From the NCBI RefSeq assembly GCF_048265165.1, contig NZ_JBLXCD010000004.1:212403-276402 (forward strand): a stretch of 64,000 bases of DNA. The letters are read 5' to 3'. A program made the translations under genes and the position numbers. The DNA is from Oceanospirillum sp048265165 (GTDB taxonomy: Bacteria; Pseudomonadota; Gammaproteobacteria; Pseudomonadales; Halomonadaceae). The notes under the pieces were generated by a model. It had not been told where the DNA came from. It ran no database searches and saw only the letters and a list, made by a program, of their open reading frames with translations. Positions 51,730 through 60,833 of the stretch are shown piece by piece. Position 1 is the first letter of the stretch; every line of letters begins with the position of its first letter.

Positions 51730-53808
51730 ATGAGCACATTCAGTCTTGGTATTTCTGGCCTGTCAGCGGCTAAAAAACACCTGAATACCGTTGGTAATAA
51801 CATTGCTAACGCCAGTACAGTTGGTTTTAAAAAATCCCGTGCAGAGTTTGCGGATGTTTACGCAACATCGGGTATGGGGTCCACATCAAACCAGACAGGG
51901 AATGGTGTGCAGGTTACTAATATCTCGCAGCAGTTTTCTCAGGGGGGGACGTCTTTTACCCAGAGAAGCCTTGATATGGCGATTGATGGTAACGGTTTCT
52001 TTGTTGTTGAGGCGGGTAACGGTGAGATCAACTACACCCGGGCAGGTATGTTTGGTGTAGATAAAAATGGTTATGTTGTAACCAATACGGATTACAAGCT
52101 TCAGGGATACCCTGCCAATGCCAATGGTGATGGTATTGCTGTCGGGGCTATTGACGATATCTTTATCCCGCAGGCGAATATCTCGCCGAATGCGACCTCT
52201 GAAATTGACGTTGCATTCAATCTGGACTCCCGTGCAGATGCGCCTACTAACTATATTTTTGACCCGAATGATTCAGATACCTATACCCATCTGTATCCGT
52301 CGGTCATTTATGACACCCTGGGTAACTCTCATACGATGACCCAGTACTTCGTCAAGCAGCCGCCTTATCTGCCTGAATACGGTGAGCCAACCCGTGCGAT
52401 ACAAACTCTTATCGGTGCGGCTCGTCATGGTGGTGCAGGTTCGGTTGCACCGGGTTCCTATAGCCCTCTTACCGATGAGACTGATGTTTTCCCAGGGGAT
52501 GCTGATGGTACTATTGGCGCTCCTGATGATGTCGGTGATGGTACTCTGGATGCTGATATTGCGGCTATTCTGAATGGTGTCTCGGTCGATGTTCTTGCTG
52601 ACCCGGAGTTTGCTACAGCTGCGCCTGCCGGTGCTACAGTTGCTGAGCGGACTGATTTGGCTGACCGTTTGAAAGCGATTAAGCAGGCTCTTTCAGATCT
52701 CGTGGATACCGAGGATGGGCGCACAAAAGAGTTCTATGAAGAGGCGTATAAAGCTCTTGATGACTACTTGCCAACAGTTCCTACGGAGGTCACTGGGACA
52801 GTCTTTACCGGTGCTTTGGAGGAGCTTGCCGGTGTGATTGGCGATGGGCAGAAAGCTTATGCGGGTATTGATACCGTTACCGGTGATTTAAGAATAGCCG
52901 TGATGACAACGCTTGTCGCTCCTGCTGACCCTTTAACTGCAGAGATTAATTCTACCAACGTGCCTGTTCCGGCGCTGGCATCTGATTATGAAGACCGATA
53001 CAACGAGGTCGTTAGTGCGTTGGAGGCAGAGCGTGATAAGTATGTCGGAACAGAGGTTGCTGGTGTTTATCAGTTAGCTCTTAATGTACTGCAGGATATT
53101 GAGAAGGACTGGTCAGATCCTAATGCTGCGCAGGAGTCCATGATAAAAGTCATGGCAGGGCTGGAATCTGAGGCTGCAGATAACCGCTGGCATATGCACG
53201 TCACGGTAGACGGTGAAACAGTTACTGATGATAACGTGAATACGCCGGATTATTTCTCCTTTAATTTTACGGAGTTTGGGGATCTGGATGAGCCGTTGAA
53301 AACCATGGCGATCAAAGACTGGGAACCTAAAGATAGTCTGGGTATCTTTACTGGTGCTGATTCGCCTCAGGTCTTTGAGATTGATCTGACCGGGACTACC
53401 CAGTTTGCGGGCTCTTTTGGAGCAAACTCTCTTGCTCAGGATGGTTATGCGACAGGTGAATTGGCGGGGCTGGATATTGATGATGAAGGGATAATTATTG
53501 CCAGTTATACCAACAGCCAGACTAAGCTGGTGGGACAGGTTGCCTTGGCTAACTTCCGTAATCAGCAAGGCCTGACCCCTGTTGGCGGCACCATGTGGGC
53601 TGAGTCCACTAAATCCGGTGATCCGGTTGTTAATGCTCCGGGTGTAGGTATTGCCGGTAACATTACGTCTAAAGCTCTTGAAGATTCAAATGTTGATCTT
53701 TCAGAAGAGCTGGTTGAGATGATTATTGCTCAGCGTGATTACCAGGCAAATGCCAAGACTCTGCAAACAGCCGATACGTTGACGCAGACTATTATCAACC
53801 TGCGATAA
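51730..53808 (+). CDS. flgE: Flagellar hook protein FlgE with a large internal insertion
   Basis: FlgE polymerises into the universal-joint hook. The N-terminal axial motif LNTVGNNIANASTVGFKKSR and the C-terminal NVDLSEELVEMIIAQRDYQANAKTLQTAD are canonical. At 692 residues it is far longer than E. coli FlgE (402). Extra sequence of about 274 residues (about 211-484, bases 52360-53181) splits the D2 strand pair between YDTLGNSHTMTQYFVKQ and NRWHMHVTVDGETV. The insert is acidic, Ala/Asp/Gly-rich and partly helical, and I recognise no domain in it. An AAGGA site precedes the ATG. Confidence 0.95.
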   Translation: MSTFSLGISGLSAAKKHLNTVGNNIANASTVGFKKSRAEFADVYATSGMGSTSNQTGNGVQVTNISQQFSQGGTSFTQRSLDMAIDGNGFFVVEAGNGEINYTRAGMFGVDKNGYVVTNTDYKLQGYPANANGDGIAVGAIDDIFIPQANISPNATSEIDVAFNLDSRADAPTNYIFDPNDSDTYTHLYPSVIYDTLGNSHTMTQYFVKQPPYLPEYGEPTRAIQTLIGAARHGGAGSVAPGSYSPLTDETDVFPGDADGTIGAPDDVGDGTLDADIAAILNGVSVDVLADPEFATAAPAGATVAERTDLADRLKAIKQALSDLVDTEDGRTKEFYEEAYKALDDYLPTVPTEVTGTVFTGALEELAGVIGDGQKAYAGIDTVTGDLRIAVMTTLVAPADPLTAEINSTNVPVPALASDYEDRYNEVVSALEAERDKYVGTEVAGVYQLALNVLQDIEKDWSDPNAAQESMIKVMAGLESEAADNRWHMHVTVDGETVTDDNVNTPDYFSFNFTEFGDLDEPLKTMAIKDWEPKDSLGIFTGADSPQVFEIDLTGTTQFAGSFGANSLAQDGYATGELAGLDIDDEGIIIASYTNSQTKLVGQVALANFRNQQGLTPVGGTMWAESTKSGDPVVNAPGVGIAGNITSKALEDSNVDLSEELVEMIIAQRDYQANAKTLQTADTLTQTIINLR

Positions 53809-53828
53809 GCAGCGTTTCATAACTTTAT

Positions 53829-53854
53829 AAGCCTCTCTCCGGAGAGGCTTTTTT
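53829..53854 (+). terminator. Terminator after flgE
   Basis: The stem AAGCCTCTC / GAGAGGCTT with a TCCG loop is followed by a T-run. It closes the flgBCDE transcript. Confidence 0.92.
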
Positions 53855-53886
53855 ATTTTCTCTGTTTGATCTCATGAAAGTCACTT

Positions 53887-53904
53887 CTGGCATAGGGTTT
53901 GCAT
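53887..53904 (+). promoter_or_regulatory. Sigma-54 promoter before flgF
   Basis: CTGGCAT-AGGGT-TTGCA has -24 GG (53889-53890) and -12 GC (53901-53902) at the standard 12-bp spacing. It lies right after the flgE terminator and about 140 bases before the flgF ATG. Confidence 0.78.
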
Positions 53905-54041
53905 TTACTTAGGTAATTGTAAGCCCTTTGCCGTTTTTGGTGCCTCAAACAGAGTGCAGAGAAGAAAAAGCGGCAAAGGCTCACCCTATTGATGTTGTCC
54001 CATGACGCTTAGTCAAATGGATAATAATGAGGTAACTCACT

Positions 54042-54782
54042 ATGGATAAAGCGCTTTATATTGCGATGACCGGTGCCAAACATAACATGATGGCACAAAC
54101 GGCTCGGGCAAATAATCTGGCCAATGCTAATACAACGGGCTTTAAGGCTGATTTTGAACAGTCACGGGCTATGCCGGTATTTGGTGAGCATTTTCCAACC
54201 CGTGTTTATGCTCTGACAGAGCGTCCCGCTACAGATATGCAAAGCGGTGCTTTTATTCAGACTGACCGTGCTCTGGATATTGCTATTCAGGGGGATGGCT
54301 GGATTGCGGTGCAGTCTAATATCGGCGATGAAGCTTATACACGATCAGGTGAGATGGTTGTTGACCCAAATGGGATTCTGCGCACCGGAAAAGGTCTTCC
54401 GGTAATGGGTGAAGGTGGTCCGGTTGTGATTCCCCCTGCGTCTCATATTGAGATTGGTGTGGATGGGGTTATCTCTGTTCAGGCTCAGGGAGCCGAAGCG
54501 AATGAGCTGGTTCAGGTGGATCGTATTAAGTTGGTTAATCCGGATAAACAACAGATGGAAAAAGGCTTGGATGGCCTGATGCGTTTGCGCTCAGGTGAGC
54601 CAGCTGAAGCTGATGCCTTTGTGACAGTAGAATCCGGCTTCCTTGAATCAAGTAATGTCAATGCGGCTCAGGAGCTGATTAGTATTCTTTCATTAACGCG
54701 TCAGTACGAGATGCAGACCAAAATGATGAAGACCGTTGATGAAAACTCGGCTGCGGCCGCTTCTGTTATGCGCATGAGCTAA
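54042..54782 (+). CDS. flgF: Flagellar basal-body rod protein FlgF
   Basis: FlgF is a proximal rod protein of 246 residues. The axial motif is TARANNLANANTTGFKADFE. The core stretch LDIAIQGDGWIAVQS and the C-terminal VNAAQELISILSLTRQYEMQTKMMKTVDE are standard, seen as LTRQYEMQTKMMKTVDE. It is the first gene of the second flagellar transcript. Confidence 0.96.
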   Translation: MDKALYIAMTGAKHNMMAQTARANNLANANTTGFKADFEQSRAMPVFGEHFPTRVYALTERPATDMQSGAFIQTDRALDIAIQGDGWIAVQSNIGDEAYTRSGEMVVDPNGILRTGKGLPVMGEGGPVVIPPASHIEIGVDGVISVQAQGAEANELVQVDRIKLVNPDKQQMEKGLDGLMRLRSGEPAEADAFVTVESGFLESSNVNAAQELISILSLTRQYEMQTKMMKTVDENSAAAASVMRMS

Positions 54783-54807
54783 CTAAAACCGAATTGAGGA
54801 CAAGACA

Positions 54808-55593
54808 ATGCATGCAGCTTTATGGGTAAGTAAAACAGGTTTAAGTGCACAGGATACTCAACTGCGTACCATTTCTAATAACCTGGCGAATGTGAGTACG
54901 GTTGGTTTCAAGAAAGAACGGGCGATCTTTCAAGATCTTCTGTATCAGCAAGTGCGTCAGCCGGGCGCTCAATCCTCTTTGAATACTCAGCTGCCATCCG
55001 GGCTGCAGCTGGGTACTGGTGTGCGGACTGTTGCTACGCAGAAAATGCATACAGCCAGCAGCCTGCAGGTCACTGAAGCACCTCTTGATATGGCTTTGGA
55101 TGGCAGGGGTTTTTTCCAGATCCAGATGCCTGATGGTACGCTGAGCTATACCCGTAATGGCCAGTTTCAGGTGAATGCTGAGGGGCAGATGGTAACGGCT
55201 ACCGGCTTTCTTCTGGAGCCTGTGATAGAGATTCCTGAAGATACTCAGTCGGTCAGTATCAGTCAGGATGGTATCGTTTCTGTAAAACTGCCAGGGCAGC
55301 CTGAAGAGGATGAAGTTGGCCAGATTACTATTGCTGATTTCGTTAACCCGACCGGTTTGCAGTCTATAGGCGGCAACCTGTTCAAAGAAACGGCAGCATC
55401 CGGGGCTCCAATTGTTGGTGTGCCGAATGAGGATGGTTTGGCTTCAACAGAGCAAGGCATGCTTGAAAACTCAAATGTTAATGCTGTTGAAGAGCTGGTT
55501 AATATGATTTCGACCCAGCGTGCTTATGAGATGAACTCAAAAGTAGTATCTGCCGCAGATGGCATGCTGCGTAACCTGACTCAAACCTTATAA
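54808..55593 (+). CDS. flgG: Flagellar distal rod protein FlgG
   Basis: FlgG forms the distal drive shaft that crosses the peptidoglycan. Of 261 residues, the N-terminus LWVSKTGLSAQDTQLRTISN and NLANVSTVGFKKERAIFQDL are diagnostic, as is the C-terminal NVNAVEELVNMISTQRAYEM with NSKVVSAADGMLRN. Length and order match other gammaproteobacteria. Confidence 0.97.
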   Translation: MHAALWVSKTGLSAQDTQLRTISNNLANVSTVGFKKERAIFQDLLYQQVRQPGAQSSLNTQLPSGLQLGTGVRTVATQKMHTASSLQVTEAPLDMALDGRGFFQIQMPDGTLSYTRNGQFQVNAEGQMVTATGFLLEPVIEIPEDTQSVSISQDGIVSVKLPGQPEEDEVGQITIADFVNPTGLQSIGGNLFKETAASGAPIVGVPNEDGLASTEQGMLENSNVNAVEELVNMISTQRAYEMNSKVVSAADGMLRNLTQTL

Positions 55594-55657
55594 TTTTTAA
55601 GGTTTAGCTCAGTTGATAGTTAAGGTCGATAGTAGAGAGTTGAGGGTGGTGTTTAAT

Positions 55658-56320
55658 ATGAAACGTGTTGCAGGACTTGTATTGGCCTTGGTTTTGGCAG
55701 GTTGTCAGTCCAAAGAAGGGATGGTGAAGCCTGACGATCCCTTTTACGCTCCTGTTCAGCCAAGCCATATTGCGCCACCTCCGGCAGCGAATGGCTCGCT
55801 TTATCAGCAGAATTACAGCATGACACTGTACGGAGACCGCAAGGCTTATCGTGTGGGTGATGTCATTACTATTTTGCTGACAGAGACGACCAGCTCCAAT
55901 AAGTCGACAAATTCATCACTGTCAAAGTCAACCGATGTTGAGCTGGTGAATCCAACGATTCTCGGTCAGCAGCCCCTGAATCTGGCGACAAATATTGAAA
56001 ACGACACCTCTTTTTCCGGAAAGGGTTCTACAGGGCAGAGTAATAGCCTTGAAGGTAGTATCACCGTGACGGTACATCAGATCTACCCAAATGGACTGAT
56101 GCTGGTAAAGGGTGAGAAGTGGTTGAATCTGACCAATGGCTCCGAAGTTATTCGTGTAAGCGGCTTGCTGCGGCCGGAAGATGTATCTCCTGAGAATACA
56201 GCGATGTCAACAAAGATGGCAGATGCGCGTTTAACCTATAGTGGTACCGGTGACCTGGCGGACTCAACGCGTCAGGGGTGGTTGACCCGATTCTTTAATA
56301 GCAGCTGGTGGCCTTTCTAG
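55658..56320 (+). CDS. flgH: Flagellar L-ring lipoprotein FlgH
   Basis: FlgH makes the outer-membrane L-ring around the rod. From ATG 55658 the product has 220 residues with a lipoprotein signal peptide ending in the lipobox LVLAGC. The conserved blocks SLYQQNYSMTLYGDRKAYRVGD and NGLMLVKGEKWLNLTNGSEVIRVSGL, seen as LVKGEKWLNLTNG, follow. The frame opens at 55613, but that extension would place 15 residues before a complete signal peptide. Confidence 0.95.
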   Translation: MKRVAGLVLALVLAGCQSKEGMVKPDDPFYAPVQPSHIAPPPAANGSLYQQNYSMTLYGDRKAYRVGDVITILLTETTSSNKSTNSSLSKSTDVELVNPTILGQQPLNLATNIENDTSFSGKGSTGQSNSLEGSITVTVHQIYPNGLMLVKGEKWLNLTNGSEVIRVSGLLRPEDVSPENTAMSTKMADARLTYSGTGDLADSTRQGWLTRFFNSSWWPF

Positions 56321-56332
56321 GAGCTTGTGTCC

Positions 56333-57418
56333 ATGCGTATTTTACTTTCTATTGCTTTTGTACTGATGGCCTCTCTTGCCCATGCTGACCGTCTGAAAGA
56401 TATCACGAATGTTGATGGGGTTAGAACAAATCAGTTGATTGGTTATGGTCTGATTGTTGGTTTGAGTGGGACAGGTGATAAAGCACCGTTCACTAACCAG
56501 ACCTTTGCCAACATGATGAGTCAGTTCGGCATCACATTGCCGGCTGGTGTTGACCCTAAGTCAGAAAACATTGCCGCTGTTACCATTCATGCAGAATTGC
56601 CTCCTTTTACCAAGCCGGGTCAACGTATTGATGTGACGGTAAGCTCCATTGGTAATGCCGATAGCTTGCGCGGCGGTACACTGTTAATGACCCCCCTTAA
56701 GGGTGCGGATGGTAATACCTATGCTGTGGCTCAGGGTAGCCTTGTGGTTGGCGGCTTAGGTGCAGAAGGTGCTGATGGCTCACGAATTCAGGTTAATGTA
56801 CCCAGCGTAGGACGGATTCCTAATGGGGCCACTGTGGAGCGGGCTGTTGTTCATAACTTTTACGGTGGCGACAGCATTACGTTTAACCTGCATCGTCCGG
56901 ATTTTACAACAGCGAAACGTGTTGCTGAACGAGTGAATGATCTATTGGGTGACAATGTTGCTCAGGCCTATGATGCAGTTTCTATTCGTGTTCGTGCGCC
57001 TCGTGACCCTTCTCAGCGAGTGAGCTATCTCTCTGTTCTGGAGAACCTTGAAGTTCAGCCTGGCGAAGCAGCGGCCAAAATTATTATTAACTCCCGCACC
57101 GGTACCATTGTCATTGGTCAAAATGTACGGGTAGCTCCTGCGGCGGTTACCCATGGTAGTCTGACGGTTACCATTCAGGAAGCGCCGGAAGTTGTGCAGC
57201 CAAACCCGCTTGCCGATGGAGAAACGGCGGTTCAGGAAAGTACTGCCATTGATATTCGTCAGGATGATTCGACGATGTTTAAATTTGCCCCAGGTGTAAC
57301 TCTTGATGAGATTGTTCGGGCGGTAAATCAGGTTGGCGCTGCCCCCGGTGATCTGATGGCAATACTTGAAGCTTTAAAGCAGGCCGGTGCTCTGAAAGCT
57401 GATCTGGTTGTTATTTAA
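56333..57418 (+). CDS. flgI: Flagellar P-ring protein FlgI
   Basis: FlgI forms the periplasmic P-ring in the peptidoglycan layer. It has a signal peptide ending near LAHA, then DRLKDITNVDGVRTNQLIGYGLIVGLSGTGD, seen as RLKDITNVDGVRTNQLIGYG. The C-terminal ALKQAGALKADLVVI is typical. ATG 56333 lies nine bases after AGGAG. The open frame begins at a GTG six bases earlier, which would sit too close to that site. The length is 361. Confidence 0.96.
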   Translation: MRILLSIAFVLMASLAHADRLKDITNVDGVRTNQLIGYGLIVGLSGTGDKAPFTNQTFANMMSQFGITLPAGVDPKSENIAAVTIHAELPPFTKPGQRIDVTVSSIGNADSLRGGTLLMTPLKGADGNTYAVAQGSLVVGGLGAEGADGSRIQVNVPSVGRIPNGATVERAVVHNFYGGDSITFNLHRPDFTTAKRVAERVNDLLGDNVAQAYDAVSIRVRAPRDPSQRVSYLSVLENLEVQPGEAAAKIIINSRTGTIVIGQNVRVAPAAVTHGSLTVTIQEAPEVVQPNPLADGETAVQESTAIDIRQDDSTMFKFAPGVTLDEIVRAVNQVGAAPGDLMAILEALKQAGALKADLVVI

Positions 57419-57431
57419 AGTCTTTTGTTTT

Positions 57432-57450
57432 TGTGGCATATACTTTGCTC
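57432..57450 (+). promoter_or_regulatory. Sigma-54 promoter before flgJ
   Basis: GTGGCAT-ATACT-TTGCT has -24 GG (57435-57436) and -12 GC (57447-57448) at the standard spacing, just after the flgI stop. A 120-bp leader to flgJ follows. Confidence 0.78.
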
Positions 57451-57567
57451 TAACTGTTATTGGGTATAAAACCGGCAAAGTACTTTGCTGGTTGAGCCGG
57501 TGTGGAGGTTGAAGAGTAACCTTCTTAGTGGAATAGATGTGACGAGCAACAGTGGAAGGGTATCAGC

Positions 57568-58563
57568 ATGATTAACAGCAAATACGATCAGGCCAGAGTC
57601 GTTACCGATGTGCAGGGTTTAGAATCCTTGCGTAAGGGTGCGCGGGAGGATGACCCTGAGGCTCTGAAAGAGGTTGCTCGTCAATTTGAAGCCATGATGG
57701 TTCAGATGATTATGAAAAATGCTCGTCAGTCCAATGAACTGCTTTCCAAAGACGGTATTTTTGATAGTGAACAGGTCCGTTTTTATCAACAGATGTTTGA
57801 TGAACAGATGGCGGTCACCGTTACCGAGGGTGGTACTTTCGGTTTGGCTGACGTACTTGTTCGCCAGTTAAGTAAAGACTACGGCCTGGAAACTGAGGCC
57901 GATGAGACCCGTAATCCTAAATCGGTTCAGGATATGCTTGATCGCGGCAGTCGCTTCCCGGCCAGTCGTTATGATCCTGCGTTGATGCAGAGCTGGCGTG
58001 ATAAGTTTGCTGCTGAGCGTGCTGAAGAAAAAGCAGCCCTTGCGGAAGCTAACAGAGTAGAGCAGGGCTTTGATTCACCACAGGACTTCATAACATCCTT
58101 ATACCCCGCCGCAGAAAAAGCGGCGAAAGCTCTGGGGCTTGATCCTAAAGTGATGCTGTCCCAGGCTGCACTGGAAACAGGCTGGGGACGCTACATGATT
58201 CGTGATGAATCAGGTAAAAACAGCTTTAATCTGTTTGGTATTAAAGCTGATAGTCGCTGGGATGGTGAGTCTGCCGTTGTTTCTACCTTAGAGTACCGAG
58301 GGGGTGTCGCTCAGCGGGAGCAGGCTGCTTTTCGTGCCTACGGCAGCTATGAAGAAAGCCTTAAAGATTATGCGAATTTTCTGCAGAGTAATCCGCGTTA
58401 CACCGAGGCCCTTAAGCGTGCTTCTGATCCTGTTCTGTTCACCAAAGGACTACAGGACGCAGGTTATGCAACGGACCCGGCTTATGCCCAGAAAATTCAA
58501 CGTATTATCAATAGCAGCAATATGACGCTTGCTGCTAAAAATGATCAAAATAGCCAGGGATGA
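57568..58563 (+). CDS. flgJ: Peptidoglycan hydrolase / rod cap FlgJ
   Basis: FlgJ has two domains. The N-terminal rod-binding domain (about residues 1-105, ARQFEAMMVQMIMKNARQSN) scaffolds rod assembly. The C-terminal glucosaminidase domain (about 170-320) locally opens peptidoglycan, with the catalytic Glu in SQAALETGWGRYMI and NSFNLFGIKAD following. The length of 331 is close to E. coli (313). A GGAAGGG site precedes the ATG. Confidence 0.96.
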   Translation: MINSKYDQARVVTDVQGLESLRKGAREDDPEALKEVARQFEAMMVQMIMKNARQSNELLSKDGIFDSEQVRFYQQMFDEQMAVTVTEGGTFGLADVLVRQLSKDYGLETEADETRNPKSVQDMLDRGSRFPASRYDPALMQSWRDKFAAERAEEKAALAEANRVEQGFDSPQDFITSLYPAAEKAAKALGLDPKVMLSQAALETGWGRYMIRDESGKNSFNLFGIKADSRWDGESAVVSTLEYRGGVAQREQAAFRAYGSYEESLKDYANFLQSNPRYTEALKRASDPVLFTKGLQDAGYATDPAYAQKIQRIINSSNMTLAAKNDQNSQG

Positions 58564-58635
58564 TGCCGGGTTATTCAACGTGTTAAGGACTTTGCCAGCC
58601 ATGCTGAGCGCAGGGCTTAATCTTGGAGCAGAACT

Positions 58636-60828
58636 ATGTCAGATCTTCTTAAACTGGGTTACTCGGGGGCGCATGTTCATCAAAATGCGTTGAACACCAC
58701 CGGGCATAATATTGCCAATGTTGATACCCCTGGATATAGCCGCCAACAGGCCGTTCAGCAAACAGCGCCGGCCTTTGCGACGGGTGAAGGCTATTACGGG
58801 ATGGGGGCTATGACCACAACAGTGCGTCGTATCTCCGAAGCTTTTTTAACCCAGCAGGTGCGCAATGATACCAGTCTTGCTAAAGAGTATGAGACTGTTC
58901 TGGGTTATGCCAAGGAGTTGGATAACCTTTTATCGGACACATCTTCAAGCCCTGGTGCTGCCCTGAATGAATTTTTTGCTGCCATGGAATCCCTTAATGA
59001 TGAACCTGACTCGCAACCTCTGCGTAGTCTGGTGATGTCTGAAGCGAGTACCCTGGTTGAGCGTTTCAACCTGATTGATGACCGCTATGAAAATACCAGC
59101 GATAACCTGAATACTCAGTTGTCAACGAATATTCAGGATATCAACCGCATTTCTACAGCGATCGCTGAGCTTAACAAAGAGATCGCGTCAGCCAGTGGCC
59201 GAACAGGTGGTTTACCGCCGAATGATCTGATGGATATGCGTGATGAAAAACTTCGTGAGCTGAGCGAATATGTTGGTGTTAAGACCACAGATGTTGCTGA
59301 TGGCACTGTATCTGTATTCATTGGTGACGGCTTTCCTTTGGTCATTAATCAAGAATCTTTTACGCTGAAAGCTGCCCCAGGGCGTGCTGAGCAAAGAGAG
59401 CTGGATGTCTTCTATTCTGACCCGAAAGAAGGCGATAAGATGATCACTGAGCTGATCACAGGTGGAGAGATGGGCGGCTTGCTTCGGTTCAGAGAAGAAG
59501 TTCTAACCCCCGCTGTGAATGAGCTGGGTCGGTTGGCGATTACTATTTCTGAGACATTCAATGACCAGCATAAACTGGGGATGAACCTCAATAATGAGAT
59601 TGGCGGCAACTTCTTCCGGGACGTGAATGAACGTGAGCTGATGGAAGAGCGTGTGACGCCCTACCAAGATAATAACCGGAACGGCAGCCTAGGCCTTCAG
59701 GTTGAGATTGTGGACTCAAGCCAGCTGACAAATCAGGACTATCGTTTGTCAGCACTGTCTGCGGGTGATGATGCCAACCCGGCCAATGCCACTTTCAGTT
59801 TACGTGACTCTGATGGTAATGCATTGCGCTTTCAGTACACCGATGCCTCTGGCACTACGGTTAACAAATCTGTTGTTACCATGGCTGACTTGAAAGATCC
59901 GACTATACGGGTTGAAGTGGATGGTGTGCGACTTAAGCTACCAGCATCAGCCTCTAATAAGGTGTATCAGGGCGATGATTTCACTATCTCACCCACCCGC
60001 AATGGTGCTCAGGATATCCGACGTGAGATTACGGATGGCGATGAAATTGCCTTAGCTTCGCCTATGCGGGCGACGACTGCTTCCTATAACACAGGCTCCA
60101 TTGAAGTTGCTTCCCGTGCAGTTACGGAGACATTCAAAACATCAAACACAGGTTCTATTGTTACCAGTTTGGGCACCCCTGCAGACCCAAGTGTTTTCTT
60201 TGACCAGAAAGATGGCCAGCTACGCTTTTATGATAGTGGTGCTGTACCAACTGTATCTGATCTACCAGATGGTATTAAAATTGACTTTGATCCGGGTAGT
60301 ACCTATGCAGCCGGTGATACTTCAATGGAATATGACATTGTAGATGCAAGCACAGGTACCGTTTTGTACTCTGCAACAGGTGCCGATGCATTCGAGTTAG
60401 GCAAGACGCAGAACGTTATTCCGGATACCTGGGGATTCAAGATGGACCTTGGAGGGATACCCGCGAATGGCGATGCAGTTCTGGTTGAGTTTAACCGTGA
60501 TGGCTTTGGTGATAACACCAACGGTGCTGCTATCTCGGATCTTCAGTCTGAAGGTGTTATCGATGATGGCAAAGTAACCTATCAAGATGCTTATGCTAAC
60601 ACCGTTGAGTTTGTGGGTATTCAGACAGCAGAGGCAAATATTAATGCTGAGTCCGGCGCGGCTATTTTGGAGCAAAGCGTGTCGCTGCGGGAAAGTGTGG
60701 CTGGCGTTAACCTGGATGAAGAAGCGGCAAATCTTGTAAAATTTCAGCAGGCTTATAATGCCTCGGCTCAGTTGATTGCAGTTTCTCAGCAGTTGTTCTC
60801 AACACTGATTAGTGCTGTAGGGAGATAA
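58636..60828 (+). CDS. flgK: Flagellar hook-associated protein 1 FlgK
   Basis: FlgK is the hook-filament junction protein. The N-terminus LNTTGHNIANVDTPGYSRQQAV and the C-terminus ESVAGVNLDEEAANLVKFQQ with AYNASAQLIAVSQQLF are conserved. At 730 residues it is longer than the E. coli protein (547). The excess lies in the variable middle (about residues 330-670), with repeats of Asp/Gly/Thr-rich beta-strand-like sequence. It precedes flgL by only 5 bases. Confidence 0.96.
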   Translation: MSDLLKLGYSGAHVHQNALNTTGHNIANVDTPGYSRQQAVQQTAPAFATGEGYYGMGAMTTTVRRISEAFLTQQVRNDTSLAKEYETVLGYAKELDNLLSDTSSSPGAALNEFFAAMESLNDEPDSQPLRSLVMSEASTLVERFNLIDDRYENTSDNLNTQLSTNIQDINRISTAIAELNKEIASASGRTGGLPPNDLMDMRDEKLRELSEYVGVKTTDVADGTVSVFIGDGFPLVINQESFTLKAAPGRAEQRELDVFYSDPKEGDKMITELITGGEMGGLLRFREEVLTPAVNELGRLAITISETFNDQHKLGMNLNNEIGGNFFRDVNERELMEERVTPYQDNNRNGSLGLQVEIVDSSQLTNQDYRLSALSAGDDANPANATFSLRDSDGNALRFQYTDASGTTVNKSVVTMADLKDPTIRVEVDGVRLKLPASASNKVYQGDDFTISPTRNGAQDIRREITDGDEIALASPMRATTASYNTGSIEVASRAVTETFKTSNTGSIVTSLGTPADPSVFFDQKDGQLRFYDSGAVPTVSDLPDGIKIDFDPGSTYAAGDTSMEYDIVDASTGTVLYSATGADAFELGKTQNVIPDTWGFKMDLGGIPANGDAVLVEFNRDGFGDNTNGAAISDLQSEGVIDDGKVTYQDAYANTVEFVGIQTAEANINAESGAAILEQSVSLRESVAGVNLDEEAANLVKFQQAYNASAQLIAVSQQLFSTLISAVGR

Positions 60829-60833
60829 TTAAA

